Below are positions 52,952 through 60,521 of a stretch of DNA of 64,000 nucleotides, in pieces. Source of the stretch: an uncultured Halobacteriovorax sp. (lineage in GTDB: Bacteria; Bdellovibrionota; Bacteriovoracia; Bacteriovoracales; Bacteriovoracaceae); the NCBI GenBank assembly GCA_913061265.1, contig CAJXVS010000002.1, positions 558,001 to 622,000 on the forward strand. Direction: 5' to 3'. The notes beneath the pieces were generated by a model. It was not told the origin of the DNA and made no database searches. It was given only the letters and a program-made list of their open reading frames with translations. The position numbers and the translations under genes were made by a program. Numbering within the stretch: position 1 is the first letter of the stretch; the number at the start of each line of letters is the position of its first letter.

Positions 52952-54933
52952 TAATACTTCTCTTTCTTCCCCTCATCCTCAGTGCCAATGAGATTCCTTT
53001 TCAAGACTTCTTTAACTTTATTGAAGTCGATCAGAATTCTTATTTTTCTCCGGGCCTTAATAAGAACTCTTGCTCTGTTGAAGTTGGTCAGGAAAGTAAA
53101 TTCAACCTACCTCAATGTGTCGCCAGTATTTGCGGAACGGATAAATTTAAGTTCTTTGGACTACAAACCAATCCCTATATGATTCTCGCCTGTTCAGAGG
53201 ACCCGGATCTTCCTTTATGTGAGGGGAACGGTTATGAAAAATATTACGGCGACCTTCGGGAGCTTCGAGAGTCTATCGCTGAATATTTTCCCCTAGAGCA
53301 AGACTTTGTAGAATCTAGGTTAAAGTCCTCATTAAAGTTTATCAAAGAACCTAAATATAATAATTCAAGTCTCGATAACCTAAGCTTAAATATTACTGAC
53401 CTCTTTTCTTTTGTCTTTTCTTCACCAGAGTTCTTTGAGACGAGGGAACATAAAGAAGGTGGGATTAATATAAAGTTTAAATCCACTAAAAATTTAAAGG
53501 TGAAGTTAAGGTCTAAGTTTAATATTGGCAGATTAGAGTCTAGAGCCGCTGTAAAAGCCTTAAAGGCCATCTTCGAAGATACTAATTCTATCTTTGCTTT
53601 AGAGTACTTTGGAGTTGATTTTGTTCTTTCAAATGTTTTGACCCCTTTGGAGCAAAAGGATCCTATCTCCTCTCTTAGAAAAAGGAAATTTAAGGCCTTA
53701 GACAAAATAAAAAAGTCGCTCGGAACTAAGACTATTGACCCTGAGAGCATTGAAGGAAGTCTATCTGACGCTGCTGCAGATGAAGAAAGTCTTCTTCAAG
53801 ATGTCTTAGCTTTAGAAGCAATATCCGGGTTAAGAGCATCAGAGCTTAAAACCTTAAGTAAGCCAGACTTTACAAGGCCTTCGTATTATATCAACCCTAA
53901 GTATTCTCCTGATTGGTCTGATCCTAATAATAAAGAGAAGTTCTATACTACAACTGAGCATATCGAAAATATGCTTAGCTTCTATGATGGAATGGAGACC
54001 AAGATTGATTCCCATGAGCTTAATGCCTATATGATGACAATTTTAAATAGCCTCAATATTCTTCCTGATGAGAAAGAAGTAGAGAAAGCAAAAAGGGACT
54101 CTAAAGAGTACTTAGAGAGTTTCTTTAATAGTTTTGAAAAAGAATTCTCAAAAGAATCCACTCACGATATTAAAAGTGAAGTGGGCTCGCTTCATTTAAA
54201 TTTTCCAGAGACAAAAAAGGAATATATTGAAAAGATTAAAAGTTGGCTAAATTCTAGAAAAGGAATCCTTCTCGATTATAAAAAATTAAGAGAATCTGAA
54301 AATGGAGTTAAAGGGACTGAACTCATTGGACGGGGATTACTTCAAGATCTTATGATGGGAACAGGTGCTTCCTCTGGGCTTAATGAGTTTGTTGATGAGC
54401 TAGCAGTCAACCCTATCCCAGATCTTTACTTAGGCGCTTACAATGGAATCAAGGTTGGTCCGGTTGCTGTTAAAGATTTTTCAAATAAAGGAAAACAAAT
54501 CCTCGCCCATGAACTAGGCCACCATGTTGGGCATTTTATGGAGAAATCAAGGCTTTCAAACAAAACGACTTTTAAATTCAAGTCCACAAGAGAGTGCTTA
54601 GCTTCCTCCCATACTGAAGAAGTAGGTGAAGAAGTTAATATGAAGCTCTCAACAAATAGATCTAAAAGAGTGAGGTGGAAAGAGAATATGTATTCTGAAG
54701 AAGACTTCGCCGATTGGATCGCCTCAAAAGCGTCGGACTCCAATATGGCCTGTTTATTTGTCAAAGACCTGGTCTTAGATGTCCCTGATAAGGACTATTT
54801 TAAGAATAAAGATAGTAAGGATACGCATTCAAGTGCAGTCTATCGGTTGCTAAATATTGAGTTAAATCAAAAAGGAAGGCTACCAGCATCCTGTCAAACA
54901 GACCGAGTTAAACTCTGCCCTAAGACTAAGTAA
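52939..54933 (+). CDS. Secreted HExxH protein, putative zinc metalloprotease
   Basis: A 664-aa exported protein (signal peptide MYKIVILLFLPLILSA). A long central helical region of charged repeats (residues about 150-430) leads to AHELGHHVGHF near residue 530, a clear HExxH zinc motif. The downstream DFADWIASKAS region could supply the third ligand. Several cysteines in the last third (CLASSHTEE, MACLF, PASCQTD, LCPKTK) suggest disulfides. No family recognised beyond the motif. Starts 13 nt inside the small secreted gene and converges on the GH3 gene with an 8-nt overlap. Confidence 0.7.
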   Translation: MYKIVILLFLPLILSANEIPFQDFFNFIEVDQNSYFSPGLNKNSCSVEVGQESKFNLPQCVASICGTDKFKFFGLQTNPYMILACSEDPDLPLCEGNGYEKYYGDLRELRESIAEYFPLEQDFVESRLKSSLKFIKEPKYNNSSLDNLSLNITDLFSFVFSSPEFFETREHKEGGINIKFKSTKNLKVKLRSKFNIGRLESRAAVKALKAIFEDTNSIFALEYFGVDFVLSNVLTPLEQKDPISSLRKRKFKALDKIKKSLGTKTIDPESIEGSLSDAAADEESLLQDVLALEAISGLRASELKTLSKPDFTRPSYYINPKYSPDWSDPNNKEKFYTTTEHIENMLSFYDGMETKIDSHELNAYMMTILNSLNILPDEKEVEKAKRDSKEYLESFFNSFEKEFSKESTHDIKSEVGSLHLNFPETKKEYIEKIKSWLNSRKGILLDYKKLRESENGVKGTELIGRGLLQDLMMGTGASSGLNEFVDELAVNPIPDLYLGAYNGIKVGPVAVKDFSNKGKQILAHELGHHVGHFMEKSRLSNKTTFKFKSTRECLASSHTEEVGEEVNMKLSTNRSKRVRWKENMYSEEDFADWIASKASDSNMACLFVKDLVLDVPDKDYFKNKDSKDTHSSAVYRLLNIELNQKGRLPASCQTDRVKLCPKTK

Positions 54934-56464
54934 GAAATTTATCATCAAAGGAATCAAGAAGAACACTTGGTTTTATATCTCCAAGCTTCATGCCTTTTTT
55001 CTCTTGCATATAACTTAAGACTCTCTCATTCATATCTTTTTTATAGATAGTCTTTAAAGGTCCAAGCGTTCCAAGCTTTCTTGCCACTTTATAATGATAG
55101 GCCTTCATAAGGGAGCCCTCTATTAGCTTCTCTAAATTTTCATCTTGGTTATCAGTGAGTAGGGTGTAGTAACCATGATCTTCATTTATTCTTGTGGGAA
55201 AAAAGAGGTAGTAGTTCTCTGTCTTTAATTCTTGCAAGATGCTCGTGAGAAAACTTCGGTGGAGCTTCTCACCAAAAAGATCAGAGGTCTCATCTCCTCT
55301 TCCCATAAACTCGAGGCAAGGGGTTTCTTTATAAAAATGAGGAACCTTTATTCTATCCCCTAAAAGATAGCGGTAAAGGCCGCTGGGAGTGGTGATAACG
55401 AGTTGATAGAGCTCTCCTCCTTTTAATTCATGCAGGAGGTGAAGCTTTCCATCTTCAGAGATAAATTCAAAGAAAATGCTTTCTAAAAGAGGAACAAAGG
55501 AATTTGAGGCGATAATTGGAATTGTTATAGGAGCTTCAGTTGCAAGAAGACCTTTTGCCTGAATAAAAACAGAAGGAAAGATCTTTTTTAATTTTTTAAA
55601 GCCTGGTTTGGCCTCAAGATCCCCCCAAGAACTAATCAACTTAAGGCGAGGCCAAATTTCAAGCAGAGAAGACTTTCTTATGGTCTCGATCCTTTCACTA
55701 GCTATGGCCTTAAACTTAAAAGAATGTCCTTCAATAACTGAAGTTCCTTTTTTAAGGTCTATGATTAACTCTTCTCGATTGTCTTCTATATAATCAAGGA
55801 GGATTGTAAAAGTCGAAGGGTTCCAGATGCTGATAATCTCTAAGTCTTTTTCAGCGAGAAGATGTAAGGCTAAGGCCTTTTTAAAAAGAATGGGATCCTT
55901 AATAAGCTTTATTTTTTTTGGTGTGACAAAGAAGGGTCTTAAAAACCAAGAAAAGAATCCATCAATATAATCACTATCATCTTGAAGAACATCTTCAGTA
56001 TCTTTAAATTGAGGGCTGACTGAAAAATAGAATTTACCTGTCTCAAAGGAGGGACCGTTCTTAATTAAGTCGATCACCCACAATGAAAACATTTGAGAAA
56101 AGGCGGACTTTAGCTCGAGTGTGTAGGGGATGTACTTCTTTGCACCGCTTGAACCACTTGTCGGCTCATAGAAAAGGACAGGGCTTGGTGAGAAGTGATT
56201 GCTCATCTTCTCTCTCATTTTATCTATATGATGAGAAATATCATCAAAGCCCACTAGAGGAACCTTTTCTTGAAACTCTTTTATTGAATTGATATGTCCA
56301 ATCTCTTTTCCATAAGAACTTGAATTAAAGGTATCAACAAGCCTCTTAAAGACTTTCTCTTGAGCCTCTCTCGGAGCTTTCAAGGCCTTGTTAAAGAAAA
56401 GCTCTCTAGGGAGAAGCAATAGCCTTAGGAATAATTTAATAAGCGGAGAGAAAAAAGAGATCAC
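54926..56464 (-). CDS. GH3-family acyl-adenylating enzyme
   Basis: A 512-aa relative of plant GH3 amido synthetases in the ANL adenylating superfamily. Motif 1 reads FYEPTSGSSGAKKYIP, then LISSWGDLEAKPG and TPSGLYRYLLGDRIKV, with LEFMGRGDETSDLFGEKL near the C-terminal domain switch. It activates a carboxylate with ATP and usually joins it to an amino acid or amine. I place the start at GTG 56464, 4-nt overlapping the previous stop (GTGA) and preceded by AGAGGA; ATG 56497 lacks such a site. Last gene of the six-gene minus operon. Confidence 0.85.
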   Translation of the reverse strand: MISFFSPLIKLFLRLLLLPRELFFNKALKAPREAQEKVFKRLVDTFNSSSYGKEIGHINSIKEFQEKVPLVGFDDISHHIDKMREKMSNHFSPSPVLFYEPTSGSSGAKKYIPYTLELKSAFSQMFSLWVIDLIKNGPSFETGKFYFSVSPQFKDTEDVLQDDSDYIDGFFSWFLRPFFVTPKKIKLIKDPILFKKALALHLLAEKDLEIISIWNPSTFTILLDYIEDNREELIIDLKKGTSVIEGHSFKFKAIASERIETIRKSSLLEIWPRLKLISSWGDLEAKPGFKKLKKIFPSVFIQAKGLLATEAPITIPIIASNSFVPLLESIFFEFISEDGKLHLLHELKGGELYQLVITTPSGLYRYLLGDRIKVPHFYKETPCLEFMGRGDETSDLFGEKLHRSFLTSILQELKTENYYLFFPTRINEDHGYYTLLTDNQDENLEKLIEGSLMKAYHYKVARKLGTLGPLKTIYKKDMNERVLSYMQEKKGMKLGDIKPSVLLDSFDDKFLT

Positions 56465-57135
56465 GGAATATAGTCCTCTTTTTTCTTTATAGGCCATCTC
56501 GGATGTTTGTATTTTAAGTCGTGTTTCTTAGGGATATACTCATCTACGTATATATCTGAGAGAACAGGAAGAAAGCAGCCCGCTTCTATTTCAGCCCCTG
56601 GGCCGAGCCTAGATCCAGCGCCGACAAAGGTACCTTCTCCGATGACTATGTTCTTAGAGTAAAGGCTGAAGTTTCCTTTTTTTCCACCTACAACATGACT
56701 GATAAGCTCAACCTTATGACCAAAGAGAACATAGTTTCCAATCTCAACCATAGAGCGGTCATCGATCTCAACATTTGGTGTCCAATAAACGGCCTTTCCT
56801 ACTTTTGATCCCCACAGCCTAAGCCATAGTGAATAGCCACCGGGGATAACTCTTAAGAAGGCTTCAAACTGAGGCACGACGTAAAAAAGAAGTTGAATCT
56901 GATGTCCGCCCCACCAAGGTGAATACTTATCTTTTGCTAGATCACTTTTGCCTTCCTTAATAGGGAAGAATAATCCCATGACCCTGAAACTAATAAGGGG
57001 AAAGAGATAGATTGCTCCTATGATAAATAAAACCGTGCAAGCACTTGGTTCTTTTGCAAAGCAAAATAGGCTGATAAAGATCAAGATTCCATGGAGAAAA
57101 GGAAAGAGGGTCATGGCCTTACTTAAAAGTGTCAT
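56461..57135 (-). CDS. Membrane-linked hexapeptide-repeat acyltransferase
   Basis: A 224-aa protein. Two hydrophobic helices at the N-terminus (FPFLHGILIFISLFCFA; TVLFIIGAIYLFPLISFRV) are followed by a left-handed beta-helix made of hexapeptide repeats (VGKAVYWTPNVEIDDRSMVEIGNYVLFGHKVELISHVVGG ... IVIGEGTFVGAGSRLGPGAEIEAGC). The WcaF-like layout implies acyl transfer to a membrane-near acceptor. Overlaps both neighbours by 4 nt in the minus operon. Confidence 0.8.
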   Translation of the reverse strand: MTLLSKAMTLFPFLHGILIFISLFCFAKEPSACTVLFIIGAIYLFPLISFRVMGLFFPIKEGKSDLAKDKYSPWWGGHQIQLLFYVVPQFEAFLRVIPGGYSLWLRLWGSKVGKAVYWTPNVEIDDRSMVEIGNYVLFGHKVELISHVVGGKKGNFSLYSKNIVIGEGTFVGAGSRLGPGAEIEAGCFLPVLSDIYVDEYIPKKHDLKYKHPRWPIKKKEDYIP

Positions 57136-57854
57136 TTAGAGCTCCGAAAGGGATAGATCAATGATCTTAAAAGCCCTTGATTAAGTTTAATCCCTAACTT
57201 TAAAGGGGCACTGTCTTCTTTTTTATAAGTGCCATGGAGTTTATCCCATATATTTAAATTGGCTCCAAAGTTTAGATGAGGAGAACTTGAATGATGCCAG
57301 TGATGATCTATTGGATTTAGAAGAAAGAGCTTATCTCTTAAGAAGCTAGGTCCATAAAAGGAGGAATGCTTCCAAAGGTCTAATCCTGCTCCAAGACTTG
57401 CGGCCAAGATGTAGAAGCTTGGGTCTTTTAATAAGAAGATAAAGAGAGAATTGGCCCAAACATAAATGATGAGGAAAGTAGTCCAAATCGTGTTTCGGCT
57501 AGTCCCTAAGACATCCATGCTTTCAATAGAATGATGGACCTTATGCATCTGCCACAGGCCATCAAGATGGAGCAGCCTATGATTCCAATAATAAAGATAA
57601 TCGATAAGGATAAAATTAAGTAAAAATGCCAAAAGAGGAGAGAGTTCAAGTATGCCTTTAAACTCTGGGGCTAGGTAGTTCAATATTTGATAAAAGAAGA
57701 TCGTCTGTAAAAGAGGAACTAAGATTCCTTGAATGGGGAGGTTCACTAAGTCTAAGACCCAGTGATCAAAAGACTTTTGAAGCATTTCCTTTCGCTTTGA
57801 AGTTGAAGCGAGAGTAAGAATCATTAATAAAACAAAAGCTATAGTTGAAATCAT
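57132..57854 (-). CDS. Fatty acid hydroxylase / sterol desaturase superfamily protein
   Basis: A 240-aa integral membrane diiron enzyme. The eight-histidine pattern is clear: WNHRLLH (HxxxH), MHKVHH (HxxHH) and NPIDHHWHH (HxxHH), with TM helices at 1-20, 40-65, 75-95 and 130-155. Such enzymes hydroxylate or desaturate long-chain lipids or sterols in the membrane. It sits third from the end of the minus operon, with 4-nt overlaps. It is the best hint that the locus works on a lipid-like substrate. Confidence 0.88.
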   Translation of the reverse strand: MISTIAFVLLMILTLASTSKRKEMLQKSFDHWVLDLVNLPIQGILVPLLQTIFFYQILNYLAPEFKGILELSPLLAFLLNFILIDYLYYWNHRLLHLDGLWQMHKVHHSIESMDVLGTSRNTIWTTFLIIYVWANSLFIFLLKDPSFYILAASLGAGLDLWKHSSFYGPSFLRDKLFLLNPIDHHWHHSSSPHLNFGANLNIWDKLHGTYKKEDSAPLKLGIKLNQGLLRSLIYPFRSSK

Positions 57855-58903
57855 ACCCAGAACTCAAATTCTTGTTCTCTATTCTTTAAGAGCCTTGGGT
57901 CTGCGCCTTTTTCAATCTCTTCTCGGATTGATTCAATAAAGACGTGAACAATATCCGCTTTTGAATTACTAAAGTCTGTCCCATATTTTTCAATGACTTT
58001 CATTTGATTTTCTAAGACGACGATATCTTGGTCAATAACTGATTGACCTTGGTATTTAACAATCGGGGCGGCTAAGAAATTCCAAGCACCGAACTTAAAG
58101 GTAAGGTCGGTATAAACCCAAGAGGTGGTGTCATCGACTGGGACTGTTTGGCTGGTGATATGAAATTCTCGACCAGGGGAGAAGATATATTCAACAGAAG
58201 TGACATTAGGCATATGGAAGAAGTCTTTATGGACGATCTCTCCACCTTTAGGATTAAGAAACCAGCTAAACCAGCCTAGGTTATTTGTTTCATTTCTATA
58301 ATCAATCTCAACGGAACCATTGATTCTTTTGCAGGTGGCCTCTACCTTTTCCTGACGGCTTACTCTAAAGATTTCGTCATGAACAAAAACGGTGTGAGGA
58401 ACATCAACATAGTTCTCTGCACAGTTTGTGACATTGTTTTTAAAGATATTAAAAAGGCGGACTGTCTTATATCCACTTTCTTTATAATGAGGCATAGAAT
58501 ATGGCTTAGTTTCCATTTCTGGATTATTCTCAAGCCTTACAAAGATAAAGTCATCTTGCTCTATACACTCATATTTTTGGGCAGACCTCGTGGATAACTT
58601 CTTTTGATTTGGTCCTTCTGCAGGAATATTAACCACGGAGCCTTCTTTATCAAAAGTCCATCCATGATAAGGACAACGAAGGCAGCCATCTTTGACGGCG
58701 CCTTTAGAGAGCTGATAGTTCCTATGAACGCAGCGGTCTTGAAAAGCTACTGGGTTTCCATCAGAGTCTCTAAAAAGAACAATCCACTCATCTAAGATAG
58801 TTCTAGCTATAGGCTTATCTTTACTAAGTTCCTTACTTTGGCAGGCGATATACCAGAAATTCTTGAAGTTAACTTTATTTTCCAATGGACTTGAACTCCA
58901 CAT
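57851..58903 (-). CDS. Rieske non-heme iron oxygenase 5
   Basis: A 350-aa Rieske oxygenase of the ring-hydroxylating/pheophorbide-type layout. Cluster ligands C58, H60, C77, H80 in CVHRNYQLS ... CPYHGW; mononuclear site D167, H170, H175 in NYVDVPHTVFVH. Here Gly after the second His is retained, and overall sequence is not close to Rieske 1-4. ATG 58903 overlaps the ferredoxin gene by 29 nt; TTG 58885, behind a GGAG, is an alternative start. Third gene of the minus operon, right after its likely electron donor. Confidence 0.92.
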   Translation of the reverse strand: MWSSSPLENKVNFKNFWYIACQSKELSKDKPIARTILDEWIVLFRDSDGNPVAFQDRCVHRNYQLSKGAVKDGCLRCPYHGWTFDKEGSVVNIPAEGPNQKKLSTRSAQKYECIEQDDFIFVRLENNPEMETKPYSMPHYKESGYKTVRLFNIFKNNVTNCAENYVDVPHTVFVHDEIFRVSRQEKVEATCKRINGSVEIDYRNETNNLGWFSWFLNPKGGEIVHKDFFHMPNVTSVEYIFSPGREFHITSQTVPVDDTTSWVYTDLTFKFGAWNFLAAPIVKYQGQSVIDQDIVVLENQMKVIEKYGTDFSNSKADIVHVFIESIREEIEKGADPRLLKNREQEFEFWV

Positions 58904-59171
58904 CTGATGTTATGATTATTTGGCAAGCCAAGCGTGCTTTTGAATTTTCAGGCGCAAAGACTTCTAGGATTTCACTCTCTGCCTTATTAGCAGGCTCAAG
59001 ACTTTCAAATCCTTTTGTGACTTCTACTAAGCAAGTTCCACAAACTCCCGTGCGGCAGCCGAAAAGAACAGGACTATTAGAAGAGTTTAAGACGAGACTC
59101 GGATTGCTCCCGCTCTCGACTTGAATCTCTTGGTAGTCCTCTTGAAAAGTTACTGTACAAATATTGCTCAC
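58875..59171 (-). CDS. Plant-type 2Fe-2S ferredoxin
   Basis: A 98-aa ferredoxin. Cluster ligands are C39, C44, C47 (CRTGVCGTC) and C83. GTG 59171 is preceded by GAGGA at good spacing, and no better start exists nearby; TTG 59183 would add four residues. It is the only ferredoxin seen in the window and lies between the AurF-like diiron enzyme and Rieske 5, so it probably feeds electrons to the operon's oxygenases. No ferredoxin reductase is present. Its first 95 nt overlap the upstream gene. Confidence 0.9.
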   Translation of the reverse strand: MSNICTVTFQEDYQEIQVESGSNPSLVLNSSNSPVLFGCRTGVCGTCLVEVTKGFESLEPANKAESEILEVFAPENSKARLACQIIITSDVEFKSIGK

Positions 59172-60372
59172 TTTTATCCTCAAAACCCTTAAAGGCCCTT
59201 TTATTAATCTTGATATATTGTTCGATACTGGCCCTTGTCATATATTTCATCTCTCTATTATTTTTAGAAAGATAAGGAAGACCACTTACATATTGTTGAT
59301 AAGATTCTTTAGCAATCTTATGTGTCTCATAGGCTAAATGCATGGCCTGATTTTCTTGAATAAAACAAGACTCCATCATTCTAAGCGCGCTTACATGGTC
59401 GTATTCAAAATAAGGGCTTCTTAAAATTTGATAGATCACTGGAAAGACGGCTGGTTCATACCAAAAGATTCCATTCACAGAAATATTAAAGTTTTGATGA
59501 TCTAGCTGACATCCTTGTATTCCAAGATTAGCGATTGCGGATTCAAACTTAGTCGGGGCCTTTAAGGTATGAACAACGTCATGGCCTATGATTGAGCTTG
59601 AATTGAAATGATAACTCTCATCTAAAAAGTGATGATAGGAGATCTTACTGGGAATAGGAGCATTTTCTTTGTCTTTATGATTTTCATAGAACTGACTTAG
59701 TTCATGTTGAACAATCTTTCCATTTAGGGTTCTAAGTCCTCTTACCGTAAAGTATTGGCAGGCAATGAAAGCATTATTTGAAGAAAGTAAATTATAAGCG
59801 TTAAGCTGAATCGACTTCCAAAACTTTTTCACTCTATTTGTATTTTGGAAGATCATGGTTTCTGTAGCGTAGTTCTTCATAGGGTAGGTAAAGAGCCTAT
59901 GACCAAAGAGCTTCTCTTCGACTTGTTCTGAGATAGTTTTAAAAGCGTGAATATGTCCACGTTCCTGGCTTGATTCTAAGTCTAAGGTGTCGCAAACAAG
60001 GCGAAAATCCTCTAGTGAATAAAGCCCAGCAGCTGAAGTTTGATTTAAAAAGATAGTGGCAATCTCTGCTGAGATGATTTGGCTATAGTAGGCCACCCAG
60101 TAGAGTTGATTTAATAATACTTTTTGAGAAGGACTTGAGGCATGCCATAGAGGAGTTGCATAAAGAAGCGAGTACTTCTCAGGATTCCAGTATTCATCTC
60201 TACAGTCTTCAAAATTGAATTGACTTGATAAAAGATCAAGCTCATCTACATTGTCTTGCTCCTTATTTCGGCGCAAGTTAATCTCTAGCTTTTTAGTCGT
60301 GAGTTTATCGTCGAGTAGGGACTTATCAGTATGTTGAAACAGTGATTTGTTCAATTCGCCTTCCTTAGCCAT
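59077..60372 (-). CDS. AurF-like diiron oxygenase
   Basis: A 431-aa protein with a diiron pattern like p-aminobenzoate N-oxygenase AurF. E103 (SAEIATIF), E137-x2-H140 (QERGHIHAF), and H248-x3-E252-x2-H255 (HHFLDESYH) reproduce the AurF spacing E101, E136/H139, H223, E227/H230; E224 may be the remaining Glu. Family members oxidise amines to nitro or hydroxylamine groups. The last 30 residues (SRGLPRDSSREREQSESRLKLF) are polar and overlap the ferredoxin gene, so the tail may be a later extension. First gene of the minus operon. Confidence 0.75.
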   Translation of the reverse strand: MAKEGELNKSLFQHTDKSLLDDKLTTKKLEINLRRNKEQDNVDELDLLSSQFNFEDCRDEYWNPEKYSLLYATPLWHASSPSQKVLLNQLYWVAYYSQIISAEIATIFLNQTSAAGLYSLEDFRLVCDTLDLESSQERGHIHAFKTISEQVEEKLFGHRLFTYPMKNYATETMIFQNTNRVKKFWKSIQLNAYNLLSSNNAFIACQYFTVRGLRTLNGKIVQHELSQFYENHKDKENAPIPSKISYHHFLDESYHFNSSSIIGHDVVHTLKAPTKFESAIANLGIQGCQLDHQNFNISVNGIFWYEPAVFPVIYQILRSPYFEYDHVSALRMMESCFIQENQAMHLAYETHKIAKESYQQYVSGLPYLSKNNREMKYMTRASIEQYIKINKRAFKGFEDKSEQYLYSNFSRGLPRDSSREREQSESRLKLF

Positions 60373-60379
60373 TAACCGA

Positions 60380-60406
60380 TTGCCCCTATCAACGCTGTAG
60401 GGGCAA
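60380..60406 (-). promoter_or_regulatory. Perfect 9-bp hairpin in the leader of the AurF-like gene
   Basis: TTGCCCCTA (60380-60388) and TAGGGGCAA (60398-60406) are exact complements around a 9-nt loop. A minus-strand TATAAT (60416-60421) would start transcription near 60409, putting the hairpin at the very 5' end of the leader. The AGGGG in its inner arm is the only purine tract near the start codon (60372), so the hairpin could hide a ribosome-binding site. Confidence 0.5.
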
Positions 60407-60440
60407 AGCCCAATTATTATACATAATTTAGCTCTTAAAA

Positions 60441-60517
60441 GGAGGTAAAAACCTCTGTACCGGAGTGGCTTGCTCGGGTACTGGTAGTATCTTCCGCCGC
60501 ACGGTGCAAAACTGTGC
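60441..60517 (+). promoter_or_regulatory. Structured leader with three consecutive hairpins before the SelO-like gene
   Basis: Three stem-loops abut each other: 60441-60456 (GGAGGT/ACCTCT with an AAAA loop), 60457-60481 (GTACCGGAG/CTCGGGTAC, 8 of 9 pairs, 7-nt loop) and 60499-60517 (GCACGGT/ACTGTGC, 5-nt loop). The third ends 4 nt before ATG 60522, and no Shine-Dalgarno precedes it. I recognise no known riboswitch here. Confidence 0.5.
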
Positions 60518-60521
60518 TAAA

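Noticed and set aside
60465-60521. GTG 60465 as the start of the SelO-like protein
   Set aside because: It sits within the second hairpin, has no ribosome site and adds residues (SGTGSIFRRTVQNCAK) without family resemblance.
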